Source of the DNA: Entomortierella parvispora
Taxonomy: Eukaryota; Mortierellomycota; Mortierellomycetes; Mortierellales; Mortierellaceae
Length of the DNA: 64,000 nt
Direction of reading: 5' to 3'
NCBI GenBank assembly: GCA_963573315.1
Contig: OY752152.1
Coordinates: 1,099,001-1,163,000 of the forward strand
The notes beneath the pieces are model-generated. The model searched no databases and was not told where the DNA came from. It worked only from the letters and a program-made list of their open reading frames with translations. A program made the translations under genes and the position numbers. Every line of letters begins with the position of its first letter. The first letter of the stretch is position 1. Shown piece after piece: positions 28,225 through 38,735 of the stretch.

Positions 28225-29541
28225 TTAGGCACTCGCGATCTCAGCATTGACCTTGCCTTGGAAGACACCGCTCAAAAGGTCGATGTAGATTTGAGGGATA
28301 TCCTCAACGCTGGTCTTCTTGACCACCTGGGTGTACTTGATCTTGCCCTCCTTGACCAAGGGAGTCCACTCCTTCCAGAACTGATTAAAGCCATCATAGC
28401 GATCAAAGACCACGTAGCCTTCATAGCGCAGCTGCTTCAACAAAATGTTGACCAAGTTCTTGGGCACTGCGGGTTCTTTGTTCTGATGACCCGCCAACAT
28501 ACCAACAAAGATAATACGTCCTCGGGGGTTCAGAAGGTCCAAGGCGATCTCGACCGTGTTATCTGCCACCAGATCGTAGTAGATGTCAAGTCCACCCTCG
28601 CCGACGAGCTGAGTCAAGGCTGCACGCTTGTCGGGAACGGTCTTGTAGTTGAAGGCGCCATCAAAGCCAAGCTCATTCTTGAGGTAGGCGACTTTTTCAT
28701 CCGTACCAGCAGAGCCAAAGACGCGGAGGCCCTTGCGCTTGGCCATCTGACCGGCGAGCTGACCCAAAGTGCTGTTGTGGACGATAGAGAAAGATGAGAA
28801 CTGATGAGTATACGAGGGGTGTTTAGGTTAACCTGGCTGTAAAACTCTTGCAGAATGACTAAACGTACCCAGCAGCACTTGAAATGTAGATGGTCTCCCC
28901 CTTCTTAAGGTCACCCACAGAGTTCAACGAGTCGTATACTGTGAATCCAGGTACTCCCAAGGGGCCGCTAGAGTTATACAACAAAAAACAAGGTGTCAGC
29001 ACAATCGTCAATCATTCTTCGCAACAATGATCGAGACGGGTAGTCATATTATACATTTACTTGTAAGCGTAGAGGGGGATCTCGGGGTCAACGACACCAT
29101 CCAAGACGTGGACATCGCTCAAGTAGGTCTCTCCTTGGATGTGGCTGTATTCTGCCCAGTGAGTGGGGGCATAGATGAGGGCACCAACTGGGACAGCTGC
29201 GTTTTTGGACTCGATAACTTTAGCAATTGCAAAGCCAACCACAGAGCTTTCGGTCTGTCCTTCAGGAAACTCATGGCGAATGTCTAATGAAATATATAAC
29301 AAAGACGAAGTCTCAGCTTCCATTTCCAACTGTATGAAAAAAAAAAAAGTTCTCTAGCAATTGGGTATTATTTACAGGGGTCCAAAGAGAAAATGAGATT
29401 CTTGACAAAGAGTTCCTTGTCTTGGAGGACGGGGGAATCGACTTCAGTCACGGTCCGGAAGTGAGAGACGTTGGGTGCGACCCCCTCAGGGATCTGAGAG
29501 ATGAGGACGCGGGTGTTGGAGTACTTGTTGGCGGCAGACAT
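28225..29541 (-). CDS. Zinc-independent MDR oxidoreductase (alkenal/prostaglandin reductase-like)
   Basis: Predicted NADPH-dependent reductase of alpha,beta-unsaturated carbonyls, in the leukotriene B4 dehydrogenase/CurA branch of the medium-chain superfamily. Exons: 29376-29541, 29061-29283, 28869-28967 and 28225-28771, phase-consistent, 344 residues (family about 330-350). It lacks the zinc-ligand cysteines of true alcohol dehydrogenases. Landmarks are SLDPYIRH near residue 55 (family pattern DPYMR), GPLGVPGFTVYDSL, the nucleotide-binding SAAGTLGQLAGQMAKRKG split by intron 3, YYDLVADNTVEIALDLL (family pattern YFDNVGG) and NPRGRIIFVGMLAG. The start at 29541 is MSAANKYSNTRVL. Likely roles are detoxification of reactive aldehydes or lipid-peroxidation products. 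Confidence 0.88.
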
Positions 29542-30422
29542 TGTTTGATGATAGTGTAAATTTCTGAAGGGGTAGAAAGGGTTGATGATGTTCTTGGGCG
29601 AGGAAAAGTAGATCTTGAGGTTGTTTTGGTTGATAAGTTTCTGCTCGGAGGATCGGGCATGCCTTTTTATACCTCCAAGGACACAGGGACACAAGGACAC
29701 ATTGAGAACATGAAGATGATGAAGCGCTGAGGAAAGTCGCTTCATAATACTTCCATAGTGTTCTTATCTCTCTCTCTCTCTCAAAAAAATAAAAAAAGAC
29801 GAAAAAAGACGAACAGCTGGGCATCAAAGCCAATTGGCATCGCTGTTCCTTGGACCGTTCGTTGTCCTCACTTTGTACGAAAAAGGCCAGGGTGGCACGA
29901 ACACCACACACGGACACACCCACCCATTTTTTCCCCTTGGTTCTTCATGGCTCATGCGATGCGCAGACACGCACCATCTTTGTTGACAAATCCAGGCAAT
30001 TGATTTTTGTTATCTTGACAAGCACTGGAGATCGTGACCGAGCGCCCTTGTCGAGGATTCACTTTTTTCTGTTCTAGATTCTCAACCCAATAGGGCGATC
30101 TCACCCCATCCTCCATGTTCACGATCTGTGATCGAGGCTGTAGTTGAAATTCCAGGGTGTTGCGTGTACTAAATTCCATGCCGACCATGCGTCCTGCAGA
30201 GTCTTCCTTCCTCTTCATGGCGAATCTTGGAATCTTGGCTCTCTCTCTCTCTCTCTCTTTCGATTTTATCTTGCCATCCCCTCCTTCTAAGGGTAACACT
30301 GCACCCTCTTTTTAATTTTTCGTTTCTGTTCCTGGCCTTTTTGTTTCACTGCTTTAGTAATACGATGTATGATATCTGTCTGCAGTCTACCATGTTCTAA
30401 GATTGTATGATTGGAACTTTTT
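29542..30422. other. Gap: MDR reductase promoter and PIN-like 3' flank
   Basis: About 0.9 kb with a CTCTCT run at 29767-29780 and 30239-30258. I see no gene signal in either strand; open frames of up to 145 codons on the minus strand are shadows that overlap the first exon or low-complexity DNA. Confidence 0.5.
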
Positions 30423-32364
30423 TCACGGCTTCCACGAAGAAGCCCATAGAGCAACTACGGCCCACGCTAGGACACAGGGCACTGCGAACACGACATAGCT
30501 CCAGAACAACAGATTGGCCATGTTTTTTTCTTGGAATCCCGTGATCTGACAAATCTGGATCAAGTTGATCGCTGTTGGAGCAGAGACCAAGAGGACCAGG
30601 GTCAGTCTAAAAGCGGGGTCGGCGGTCAAGATCGGTGAGAGATCCCAGGGACAAAAGAGGATCATTGGGAGTGCGATGCAGGGAACTAGCGCCAAACGAC
30701 CCACAATCACGAACTGAATTAGAGTCAGCCATTCCCTTGCTGTTCTAGAGGGACGATCCAAAGAGGAGTTTTGTTGGTCCAGAACTAGACGTGGTGATGG
30801 ACCCAGTAATGGTTGAGACTCTGAAACCTCATCGTTGTTCTCGTCGCGCTGCTCATACTCTGGAAAGCGTGCATTCCCCAGCTGGTGTTGGGGCAGAATC
30901 TGTGCTGACTCCTGAGGAAGATGAGTATTCTCTACCCCAGCTAAGGAGGATGCAGCAGACAAGGTCGATTCGGTGGATGCTGAGGTGTGCGTCCCTGACG
31001 GAACATCCGAGTCAAAGGAGACTACCTGTGCGCCAAGGCACACAAGGATCAGTGGTACCGCGGCGCTGCTGCACGTTTCCAGTGGTCGAACAAGGAAAGT
31101 GTAGACTTTGGATTGAGGAGACATCAGCAATTTGTGGAGAGGCGGGATCAACGCCACGATCAAAGCCAGCGATGCAGTGAAGAGCGGCGGTGTCACAAAG
31201 GAAGTCAGTCGACTCGGGAACAAGACTAGCCAGGCCTTTATACGACCGATGGGTGATCCATTGTTGCTGCTGTGCTGGGCTCCCGATAGTTCTTGTACCT
31301 CATGTTGGACATTGTCACTTATTGTGTTCTCTTCATTAGAATCAATCTGCACTATGACCCCCAGTGAATCCTGTGTGGTCGGATAACTGTCGGAGATGCC
31401 GTTGCTGACGGACGCTGATTTAAAAGCAGGCTGGTAATCGTGGGGGTGAGGTGCGAGCATGGTGAGGCCGTAGGACCATCGTACCAGACTGTCACACACG
31501 CTGTAGAAGAGGATGTACGAGACGCCCCTAAAAGTGCAAAAAAAAAAAAAAAAAAAAAAAAACAAGGTTGTCAGATCAAGTCTGGTTACCAGAAAAAGGA
31601 GCTTTCTCTTCTGGATTGCGCCATCGTGCTTGATTCCTCTTTGTTTGTTCAGTACCTGGCCAGAACAGCATCCTGGGTGTCGTTTTCATCTCGCAGTAAC
31701 CTCGACCCGGCCGCGCTCAAAGCCAGCGAGTGGATCAAGGCTAGAGGGAGTGATTGGTTGTTGAAGAAAAGGATCCCGGCAGTGGCAAACCGCGTGTCTG
31801 CACTGTTGAACCCAAGGATCCTTGCGCCAAGATGCGAGACCACCAACGAGATGACAGAGAAGCAAACAAAGAATACAGGAATGGGCCAAAAGGACAGGAG
31901 GCGGTCCCAGCTGAGCGCGGACGCGATCTTTGTGAAGATCAAACAGGGCGTGAAGAAGTAGAGATTGACTTTGGTGATGGCCTACAATAGAATAGAAGAT
32001 AGGAGTGCATCGTCGTCGGTGAGGATGATAAATAAAACCCGATGCGGACTGGACCAATTGCTGTAAGGAGAACGGCGACCACGTTGTCGTACTTTCTGGG
32101 CTGGCGGAGAGAGGTGGCCGGTTTTGGCGAGGACAATGCCGCAAAAGACAACCACCAGGACCTGGAAGACTGCCTATTGTATTGTCGTCAAGGGGTCAAG
32201 GTAAAAGGGAATGCAGATGCGTGAGCCAGAGATGGATGCAATGGGAGGCTGTCGACACTTGTCGTCATGTTGTCATTCATTCATTCGGTCATTCGGAGTA
32301 AGGAACATGCCTCGGTGGCAGCTTGGGCCAGCACGCCCCAGTCGATGGCAGAGAGGGCGAACAT
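30423..32364 (-). CDS. PIN-like (auxin efflux carrier family) membrane transporter
   Basis: A member of the Mem_trans/PIN-like family (PF03547 type), often in ER or vacuole membranes of fungi; substrate unknown. Exons: 32311-32364, 32093-32173, 31656-31981, 30423-31527, giving 521 residues. Helices 1-5 lie in residues 1-165, with FCGIVLAKTG and the signature KVNLYFFTPCLIFTKIA at the exon 2/3 join. A hydrophilic region of about 75 residues and further loops follow, with C-terminal helices ending VALWASSWKP. Family motifs APTAINLIQICQITG and NMANLLFWSYV are clear in the last 60 residues. Intron 1 has a GC donor (GAG|GCATGT) and a TAG acceptor. Intron 3 carries a T25 tract just before its acceptor. 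The gene is divergent from the kelch protein. Confidence 0.85.
31538..31562. repeat. Poly(A)/poly(T) tract inside a PIN-like gene intron
   Basis: A 25-base homopolymer lies in intron 3 (31528-31655). Read on the coding strand it is T25, ending about ten bases before the acceptor, in the place of a polypyrimidine tract. Length changes here could affect splicing. Confidence 0.9.
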
Positions 32365-32846
32365 GAGGAAGAGGAGAGGGAGAAGAGGAGAGGAGAGGAG
32401 AGGAGAGATGGAGACGAGCAATGAGGAAGAGGCAGCGACTTTGAAGAAAGAAGGGAAGAAGGCAAGAAGGAAGGAGAGAAGGAGAGAGGGACGCAACGGA
32501 TGGACGTGGAGTCAAAGGGAAAGAATACACGCCAGTGCGAAGGCGCAAGGCGCCATCTCATGGAGCACTCTTGTTCGGAGGGGACCTTCCCTTTTGCGGA
32601 TGGCCCATGTGTGGAGGAGGGAGTGCCTGTGCAAGCAGAGGACATTGGTCGGTGGGACAGGGCAGGATAGGATGATACGGCAGATCTTGTCTTGCAGGGA
32701 CAGACAACTGACGACAAACCATCCATGCCTTCTTCCCTTGAGCAAACTGCACCCTGCAGGACGAGTACAATAGAGTGATACATCCACTTCTCTCTTTCTC
32801 TCTTTCTCTTTCTCTTTCTTTCTCTCTTTCTCTTTCTCTTTCTCTT

Positions 32847-32877
<31 letters not shown>

Positions 32878-32878
32878 T

Positions 32879-32909
<31 letters not shown>

Positions 32910-33006
32910 TTCTCTTTCTCTTTCTCTTTCTCTTTCTCTTTCTCTTTCTCTTTCTCTTTCTCTTTCTCTTTCTCTTTCTCTTTCTCTTTCTCTTTCTCTT
33001 TCTCTT

Positions 33007-33042
<36 letters not shown>

Positions 33043-33110
33043 CTCCATCCGTCCATCCGTCCATCCATTCATCCATCTTCCCTATCGTCCACTCCTCGAT
33101 TGTCATCCAC
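32365..33110. promoter_or_regulatory. Divergent promoter region, PIN-like/kelch genes
   Basis: This 0.75 kb separates two divergent start codons. The left half (32365-32500) is purine-rich on the plus strand (GAGGAGAGG). The right half is dominated by the CTTTCT hexamer tract at 32789-33041. No TATA box is evident. The tract probably overlaps the kelch transcript leader. Confidence 0.6.
32789..33041. repeat. CTTTCT hexamer polypyrimidine tract
   Basis: About 250 bp of nearly pure pyrimidine on the plus strand, made of TTTCTC/CTTTCT hexamers with occasional CTCT slips. The frame of the kelch gene stays open through it because six is a multiple of three, but there is no ATG before 33111. The long minus-strand frames of alternating K/R and E are artefacts. 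Confidence 0.95.
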
Positions 33111-34646
33111 ATGGTCGCTTCCCAACAACCCCTCTTTGTGTTCCTGACTCTTTTCATTCTTCTAGTCTTACTATTGCCATCCTACAGCATACCTCGCACC
33201 TTACCTTCTCGTCGATCCATCTCATCCGACACCTTACTCACTGCCATTTACCCTGCAAGCGCCTACATCGACAACAATGCCTTCTATATCCTCGGAGACT
33301 TCAACAACGGCACGATCGAACCTTTTCAGCTCTTGAAACTCGATCTCTCTGTCTCCTGGACCACTGTTCAGCCAGCCTTCTCGCAACTAACAAATGGACC
33401 CAACCCTGGAACTGGATCTATTGCCAGCGCCCTTACAGCAGATCAACATACTTGGTTCTTGTTGCCGGCCGATGGCTACCCACAACTCTATAATCTCAAC
33501 ATGGGCACTTGGAGCTCAGTCGCTAGTTCACAAGGAGATCCCGCCGGAGGTACCGCCATGGCCTCTTTCCTCCAGCCAGGCGCCCTATCAGCAGCAACAG
33601 ATCCCAACTCTGGCATCATCTACGTACCTAACGGCTATACCGATCTCGATACAGGATCTCTGTACTTGCTCAAATACTCGGTCGAGACCAACACCGCGAG
33701 CCATTCAGGAATGCATCCTGATTTGGCCCTGCTCGCCGCGTTCTCGGTGGCGTGGGCTCACAACCCAATGGGCAACGGTGAAGGTGGAGGTCTCTATGTC
33801 TTTGGTGGCGCAACCGAGGCTAGTCTATCAGTGAACGAAGGAGCGACACCGGACTGTCGGAACGACCTTTATACCTATGACCCTGTTGCAGACCAGTGGG
33901 CATTACTCCAAGCCCAATATCAACAGAACAACACGACCCCTTCGGCTCGGCGAAGTAGCTGTTTAGTCCCTTTCCAGAACGGCACCAAGCTTGTTCTCTT
34001 TGGAGGGATGTCTGATCAAGGGGCTTCAATCCTAGGAGATCTTTACATCTTTGATACCGTTTCCAAGATCTGGACAAGAGGCCAGGATGTAGCCTCGTCC
34101 AATGTCCGATACGGACATGCCTGTGCGATTTCAAACGAGAAGCTGATTGTCTGGGGCGGGTCAAATGTGAACAACGCACCACAGGCGACACCTTTTACAT
34201 CCGTGACCCTGGTATACGATCTGAAGGCAGGTCGTTGGACCGACACATATATTCCTGCTGCCTCAACCCCCCAATCATCTCCCAGTGGCTCATGCACGTC
34301 GTCAGCTCGTCAACGGACACTGGCTATTGTGTTTGGTCTGTTAGGGGCGGTTTTGGGGACCGTGGTCATTTTGTACGTGTTCAACAAAAGACTGAGGCGA
34401 TACTGCGTTCGAAAGTTTGGTCGTAGCGGCCAGAAGAAAGGAGGTGAAGGGGGTGCAAGTCTGAAAGATCAAACTCACCGCAATGAAGCAGGTTCACTAC
34501 ATGATAATAATGGCCACCAGTCGGCTCCACAACCTGCGTACTGCCGCCCATCCAGGGATGGTCGCCCTTTTTATTCCCAGAAAAGTTCAGAATACAGTCC
34601 AGCGGATAATCCCTCCAGCACGGAAAATCTGCTCATCCTCAGTTAA
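33111..34646 (+). CDS. Kelch-repeat single-pass membrane protein
   Basis: Intronless, 511 residues. It starts with a hydrophobic signal/anchor (about residues 6-27, PLFVFLTLFILLVLLLP), followed by a galactose-oxidase-like kelch beta-propeller with repeats such as GGGLYVFGG, TKLVLFGGMSD, DLYIFD-IWTRG and RYGHACAISNEKLIVWGG (about residues 45-390). A second transmembrane helix lies at about 403-425 (TLAIVFGLLGAVLGTVVILYVF), with a basic stop-transfer KRLRRYCVRK and an 85-residue S/G/Q-rich cytosolic tail. This predicts a type I surface or endomembrane protein. Architecture of this kind is frequent in Mortierella-like fungi but of unknown function. The start at 33111 directly follows a pyrimidine-rich leader. 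Confidence 0.82.
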   Translation: MVASQQPLFVFLTLFILLVLLLPSYSIPRTLPSRRSISSDTLLTAIYPASAYIDNNAFYILGDFNNGTIEPFQLLKLDLSVSWTTVQPAFSQLTNGPNPGTGSIASALTADQHTWFLLPADGYPQLYNLNMGTWSSVASSQGDPAGGTAMASFLQPGALSAATDPNSGIIYVPNGYTDLDTGSLYLLKYSVETNTASHSGMHPDLALLAAFSVAWAHNPMGNGEGGGLYVFGGATEASLSVNEGATPDCRNDLYTYDPVADQWALLQAQYQQNNTTPSARRSSCLVPFQNGTKLVLFGGMSDQGASILGDLYIFDTVSKIWTRGQDVASSNVRYGHACAISNEKLIVWGGSNVNNAPQATPFTSVTLVYDLKAGRWTDTYIPAASTPQSSPSGSCTSSARQRTLAIVFGLLGAVLGTVVILYVFNKRLRRYCVRKFGRSGQKKGGEGGASLKDQTHRNEAGSLHDNNGHQSAPQPAYCRPSRDGRPFYSQKSSEYSPADNPSSTENLLILS

Positions 34647-35546
34647 GGCTTCTCTCTGCCTCAGGCCACATCGGCTCATAGGGCGGCGGAGGTGCAGATG
34701 GTCGTAACGGCTGACGGACTGGCGTTGCTCTTTTCCAGAAAATAAGAAAACCGGGATAAGCGAAAATTCCACATTGTTGGATCGGATCGTTCACCCTTGA
34801 CTGTATTTTTGGAACACTAATACTCAGGTATTGATACCATGTAAAACAGTAATGAATAAAGGAGTCCTGTTTCCTCCCAATGCTTAGGCCCCCCAGCCCG
34901 CGAGGCCCAACAGACCATATCTCTTCAACTTTTTGTCAACTTCCATGCAATTTCAGTCAATTGCCCCTTGAGGTTGCACCACGGAGAGACAAGCAGAGAT
35001 ACAAGAAGAGAGAGGGAAAGAGAAGGAGAAAGGGAGAGAGGAGTGAGTGAAAAGCAGTTAGATGCAGCTCGTTAAAACAACGGCCTCGTCAAAAGGAGGG
35101 GTAAGAAGGTACCATGCAAATGACTAAGAAAGATGCCCGCCAGTTCAATTATTCCAGGCGGGGACTTTGAGGAGGCGTTATAACCAATATCACCTTCTTC
35201 ACCAAGGTCCTGAGCAAAGCAGTATATCAGCCCGTGAAGTGGCGGAGCCATTCATCTTCTATCAGCTGGTCCAAGTCTGCAGAGAGATCTTGTTTGTTGT
35301 TACCCAAACTGTTTCATTGACCGCGTACAAGATCTATTCCAAGATTTTAGCAGCGAAAAAATCGGGCTGTTGCTGACAATTTTGAAAGGGCTGTTTTATT
35401 GCCAGAGAGGCCAAGAAACGCGTCGATCTACGCGTTTCTTTGACACCGGAATGCAGCAACTCTTAAAAAAAACGACTATATAAACCTGGATGAAGGCACT
35501 GCTCGACTTGAAGCCTTAAGCTTCAATCCTCTTGTATTACTTTTTT
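34647..35546. other. Gap between kelch and secreted-protein genes
   Basis: This 0.9 kb between converging 3' ends contains an AATAAA at 34855, a 10-bp-arm palindrome (35413-35440) and a TATATAAA (35477-35484). A 69-codon plus-strand frame (35167-35376) has no recognisable features. Unusually for a 3'/3' region, it contains promoter-like signals. Confidence 0.55.
35413..35440. promoter_or_regulatory. Palindrome with two MluI-box (ACGCGT) sites
   Basis: AAGAAACGCG and CGCGTTTCTT form perfect 10-bp arms around an 8-base spacer TCGATCTA. Each arm, with its neighbouring base, includes ACGCGT, the core of the MCB element bound by MBF-type (Mbp1/Swi6) factors in yeasts. TATATAAA follows 37 bp downstream on the plus strand. 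Confidence 0.45.
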
Positions 35547-36254
35547 TTAAGTGCAGCCGGTAGCACGGTTGCTCAAGCAGACATCTCCACCAGTGTTGTC
35601 ACCCTTGCCCTCGCAAGAGGCAGAAGACTTGCCGTCGTTGGAAACATCCTGATTGCAGTTGGTCCAGGTGCGGCTGAAGAAGCCGGCCTGCACGTTGTAG
35701 GTGGACCAAGAGATACAGCAGTTCTGGCCACCCTGGTTCTGGCACTGGCTGCGAGGAGCCTTGCCCACATTGATGGTGAAGGTGCAGGAGGTTCCGGAAA
35801 CACAGCTGAAGAAGGCGGCGCACGCATGCCACAAAACAACGTGTGCGGACGACACGATGAACTGGGTGTTGCGCTGAACCACATCCGTTTCAACTTTCTC
35901 GACAATCTCGCCAGACACGTCTCCAAGGAGCGCCTTCTTGTCGTCGACCATGGACTCGTCGTTGTTGTCAAAGGGCTTGGCGTAGGCGACCGAGAGCAGA
36001 AGCTGTGCCTTGTCATCATCGGTGGCTCCAGTGTGGGGGTCGAGGGAAGTGAGCCAAGACTTCATGCTCGCGTTGTAGCCGGTGAAGCCAACAGCAATGT
36101 CCCAACGGCTGAGATCACCAGTAGCATGGGGGAAGTAGTCCGCGGCCTTGTGAGTAACGACAAATCCGTTATCGAGACTGTACTCGTTGTTGGAAATGAC
36201 AGCAGGAGCTGCAGCGGCGAAGCCGGCAAAGGCGATGACGAGGGCAAGATGCAT
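35547..36254 (-). CDS. Secreted cysteine-rich protein, unknown function
   Basis: Single exon, 235 residues. A clean signal peptide (MHLALVIAFAGFAAAAP) opens it, with cleavage likely near residue 16-18. The mature part has an acidic/aromatic N-terminal half and a C-terminal third with many cysteines (CVSGTSC, QNCCISWS, CNQDV, CEGKG, CLSN, ending TGCT), suggesting several disulphides. I cannot name the family; small secreted proteins with NCCISW-like motifs occur widely in fungi. A TTTAAATA box at 36340-36347 supports the ATG at 36254 over the in-frame ATG at 36323, which would lie upstream of the expected start site. Confidence 0.75.
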   Translation of the reverse strand: MHLALVIAFAGFAAAAPAVISNNEYSLDNGFVVTHKAADYFPHATGDLSRWDIAVGFTGYNASMKSWLTSLDPHTGATDDDKAQLLLSVAYAKPFDNNDESMVDDKKALLGDVSGEIVEKVETDVVQRNTQFIVSSAHVVLWHACAAFFSCVSGTSCTFTINVGKAPRSQCQNQGGQNCCISWSTYNVQAGFFSRTWTNCNQDVSNDGKSSASCEGKGDNTGGDVCLSNRATGCT

Positions 36255-38287
36255 GTTTTGGAGTTCGGATGAGGAGTGGATTGGAGGATGAGAGACTGGG
36301 AGAGGATGGTGAAGAGAATGCAAGTGGGGAAACGCGAGCTATTTAAACTTGAGCCGTTAACCCCTGGACAACAATGGTTACTCTTACTCTTTAACGTGCC
36401 TTGTAGCCTTGCCTTGAAGCTGGCATTTCAAAGTCAATGTAGGTCTCGCGTAAAATAACGCCATCTGCGGAATAGAAGGAACGCACCAAACGCACGGCTC
36501 GAGATTTGCCGTTGGGGAACGGGCCCTTGTGCTGTGTCCTGTTGTCCTGTTGTCCGTTGAGCGTCCAAAAGAGGAATCAAGGGACAGGGGAACTCATGGG
36601 TTGAGAACAGGGCATGGGAAAAAAAAAAGTACAGTACAAAGTCGGAGCAGGAAAACGCAAAAGAAATGGGATCAAATGATTTTTATTGCCAAAGCGGCAG
36701 TTGGAAGCACATGGACAAACACTAACCTTTCGTGGCTTGAATCTCTATCGCGGACCCGAGGGTGCGCGTGTAACCCATGGGAGATATGGTTTTTTTGTGG
36801 CTTAACGCGGCCAAAAAGTTGTTGATTCGCGAATCTTACTGCAGATGTTCTCAACCGTTGCTGCAGGGGAGGGCTCAGAGAGGAAACGGTTAGAACTAAG
36901 CGACCTCAGGCGTTATTGGTTTTGCATGAGTTGCAGCGGCTAAACTGATGCCTGAAAACTGATGCTGTACTGTACTTGTTGCTCTCACCGATCAATTGCT
37001 CTGTTTTTTTTGGCAACCAAGCCCCCTCTCTCTCTTGACGCGTTCTGTGTCCGGGTATTTGCCTCTGAGGAATAATTGCTATCGAGTCACTGAAAGCGGG
37101 CCGGCCATCGACATCCTGTTTAAAACAGGAACATTTCAAATGCCATATTTTTGTTTGCTTCGCGTACAGTGCAGTATTGGTGTGCTTCAGGTTTGCCCGA
37201 TTTGCTCACCTCCTCCACTCAAACCGAGCTCGAAGCGTTGCGCTGTACGCCTTTCCCGGTATCTTTCATGCATCGTTGTGACATAGCACATGCTGAAAGG
37301 CAACCGCACGATTGGGCTTTGCGAGGACTGAGATTTTCCATGACCTTGCAATGCATCGTCGTTTTGCCAACGGTCTATGCACTGTCCACTAGAGGCTGAG
37401 GCCGACTTTATGATTTGTCCAAAGATTTTTTATTGTGCTAGTGTTGTAAGTTCAGTACCCAAAAAGATGGGTCCTGCATGCAGGCTAACGCCACTGTTCC
37501 CAGACCCTTGTCGACATTATTCCCGCTAGTGATAATTTCAGGAATTTGAGCACTGGCCATTTGTCCATCTGCTCCGGATAAAGTCACTTGCGATCTCCTC
37601 CTCAATACGGGTTTGTTCGCTCATCTTCCAGCTTTCGTAGGCTGATCCACGTTTCCGGATATTCTACAAAAAATGGCCGCAAGAGGCGGCATAGAGCACC
37701 TTTCCCTGTAAGCACGTATAGCGCTGTTTGTGTGCTCTACAAGAAATTCCCCATTAAGGTACTCTGTCGTACTGAATAGAAATTGGCCACAGTCTTTGAC
37801 AAAGCAGACAATCGTTTCAAGAGATGCAGGTCGACCTGCATCGTTTTTTGTGGCAAAATACACGTGCAGGACAGATACCATAACATTGTCCTATAAATCG
37901 CGAATCAGATGTTCCGCTGTAAGCTCCTGCATACACCACAGGAATCACCAGTAATCTACCTTATAGCACCCACACTTCCCACATTTCTTTCTTGCGCCGT
38001 TCCTAGGAGAAAGGAAAGAGTGTAGATGTTGAGAGGAATTAGAAGATCTTTGGGCGCAGTAATTTTACTGGTCAGTGTCGCTGACAGTTATCATGTTGTC
38101 GCCTTAGTACTGTCCATCAAACCAGAGCGGCAGTTATCACGGGCTTCTATGACTGCGCGATTCTCCAAGAATAGATGGTGGATAGCTCTTGAGCTTGCAG
38201 TTCTACTAGGATTAGCGCCACCTGTGCTGTAGCTCTTGTAGGCAAATAACCCAATGCTAATACCATCATGGTTTGGAGACAACATTA
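36255..38287. other. Gene-poor region
   Basis: About 2 kb. A TATA-like box for the secreted protein lies at 36340-36347. 36500-36560 has repeated TGTCCTGTTG. I found no convincing exon chain; short frames at 37588-37881 and 38091-38285 show no domain and may be decayed sequence. Confidence 0.5.
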
Positions 38288-38735
38288 TTAGAGGCCAAGT
38301 TCTGTAGTCCCTAATTCTTTGAATACCTTGACCCGATGACTGCTTCCACCATCGCTTCTAGCGACCCTCTTCTGCCCAGGCTTTCGAGACGATCCTGGGC
38401 GCTTTGGAGAAGAATGTATGGGGGTGAAGTTACAGAGGCCTACAGTCCTTGTTCTAGCTCTTGAATCACCTCGTGTCTTGGCTGTTCCTGAATGGCCTTT
38501 TGCTCCCGGATGGGGATCATTTGTTTTGTAGAGCTCTTGCAGAGCTGTCGACGCCGAGTCACTTGATACGTTTGGTCTAGGCAGTTGCAGTGCCCAACTT
38601 CGAGTCCAGTGTTCACGGTCAGGGATCAAGCCGATAGAGTCTAACTACAAAGGAAGTATCGGTCGGGATGGTAAGAAGAACATTTCACACGGGGCATTCA
38701 CAGAGATCATAAAGACCAACGACGCTGGTCGTCAT
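38288..38735 (-). CDS. Small hypothetical protein (two exons, tentative)
   Basis: Exons 38691-38735 and 38288-38644, joined across a 46-nt intron (GTGTGA...TTTGTAG), give 133 residues in one frame. The N-terminus is MTTSVVGLYDLCECP and then IGLIPDREHWTRSW, looking like a folded start. The rest is basic and S/T/P-rich (SRARTRTVG, SSPKRPGSSRKPG) and may be disordered or nuclear. I do not recognise a family. Support is only the phase-consistent join and protein-like composition, so it may be a chance frame. Confidence 0.3.

Noticed and set aside
32289-33157. Long minus-strand frames (180-260 codons) across the hexamer tract
   Set aside because: They are alternating K/R and E produced by the CTTTCT repeat and overlap the PIN-like first exon and the kelch leader; no domain.
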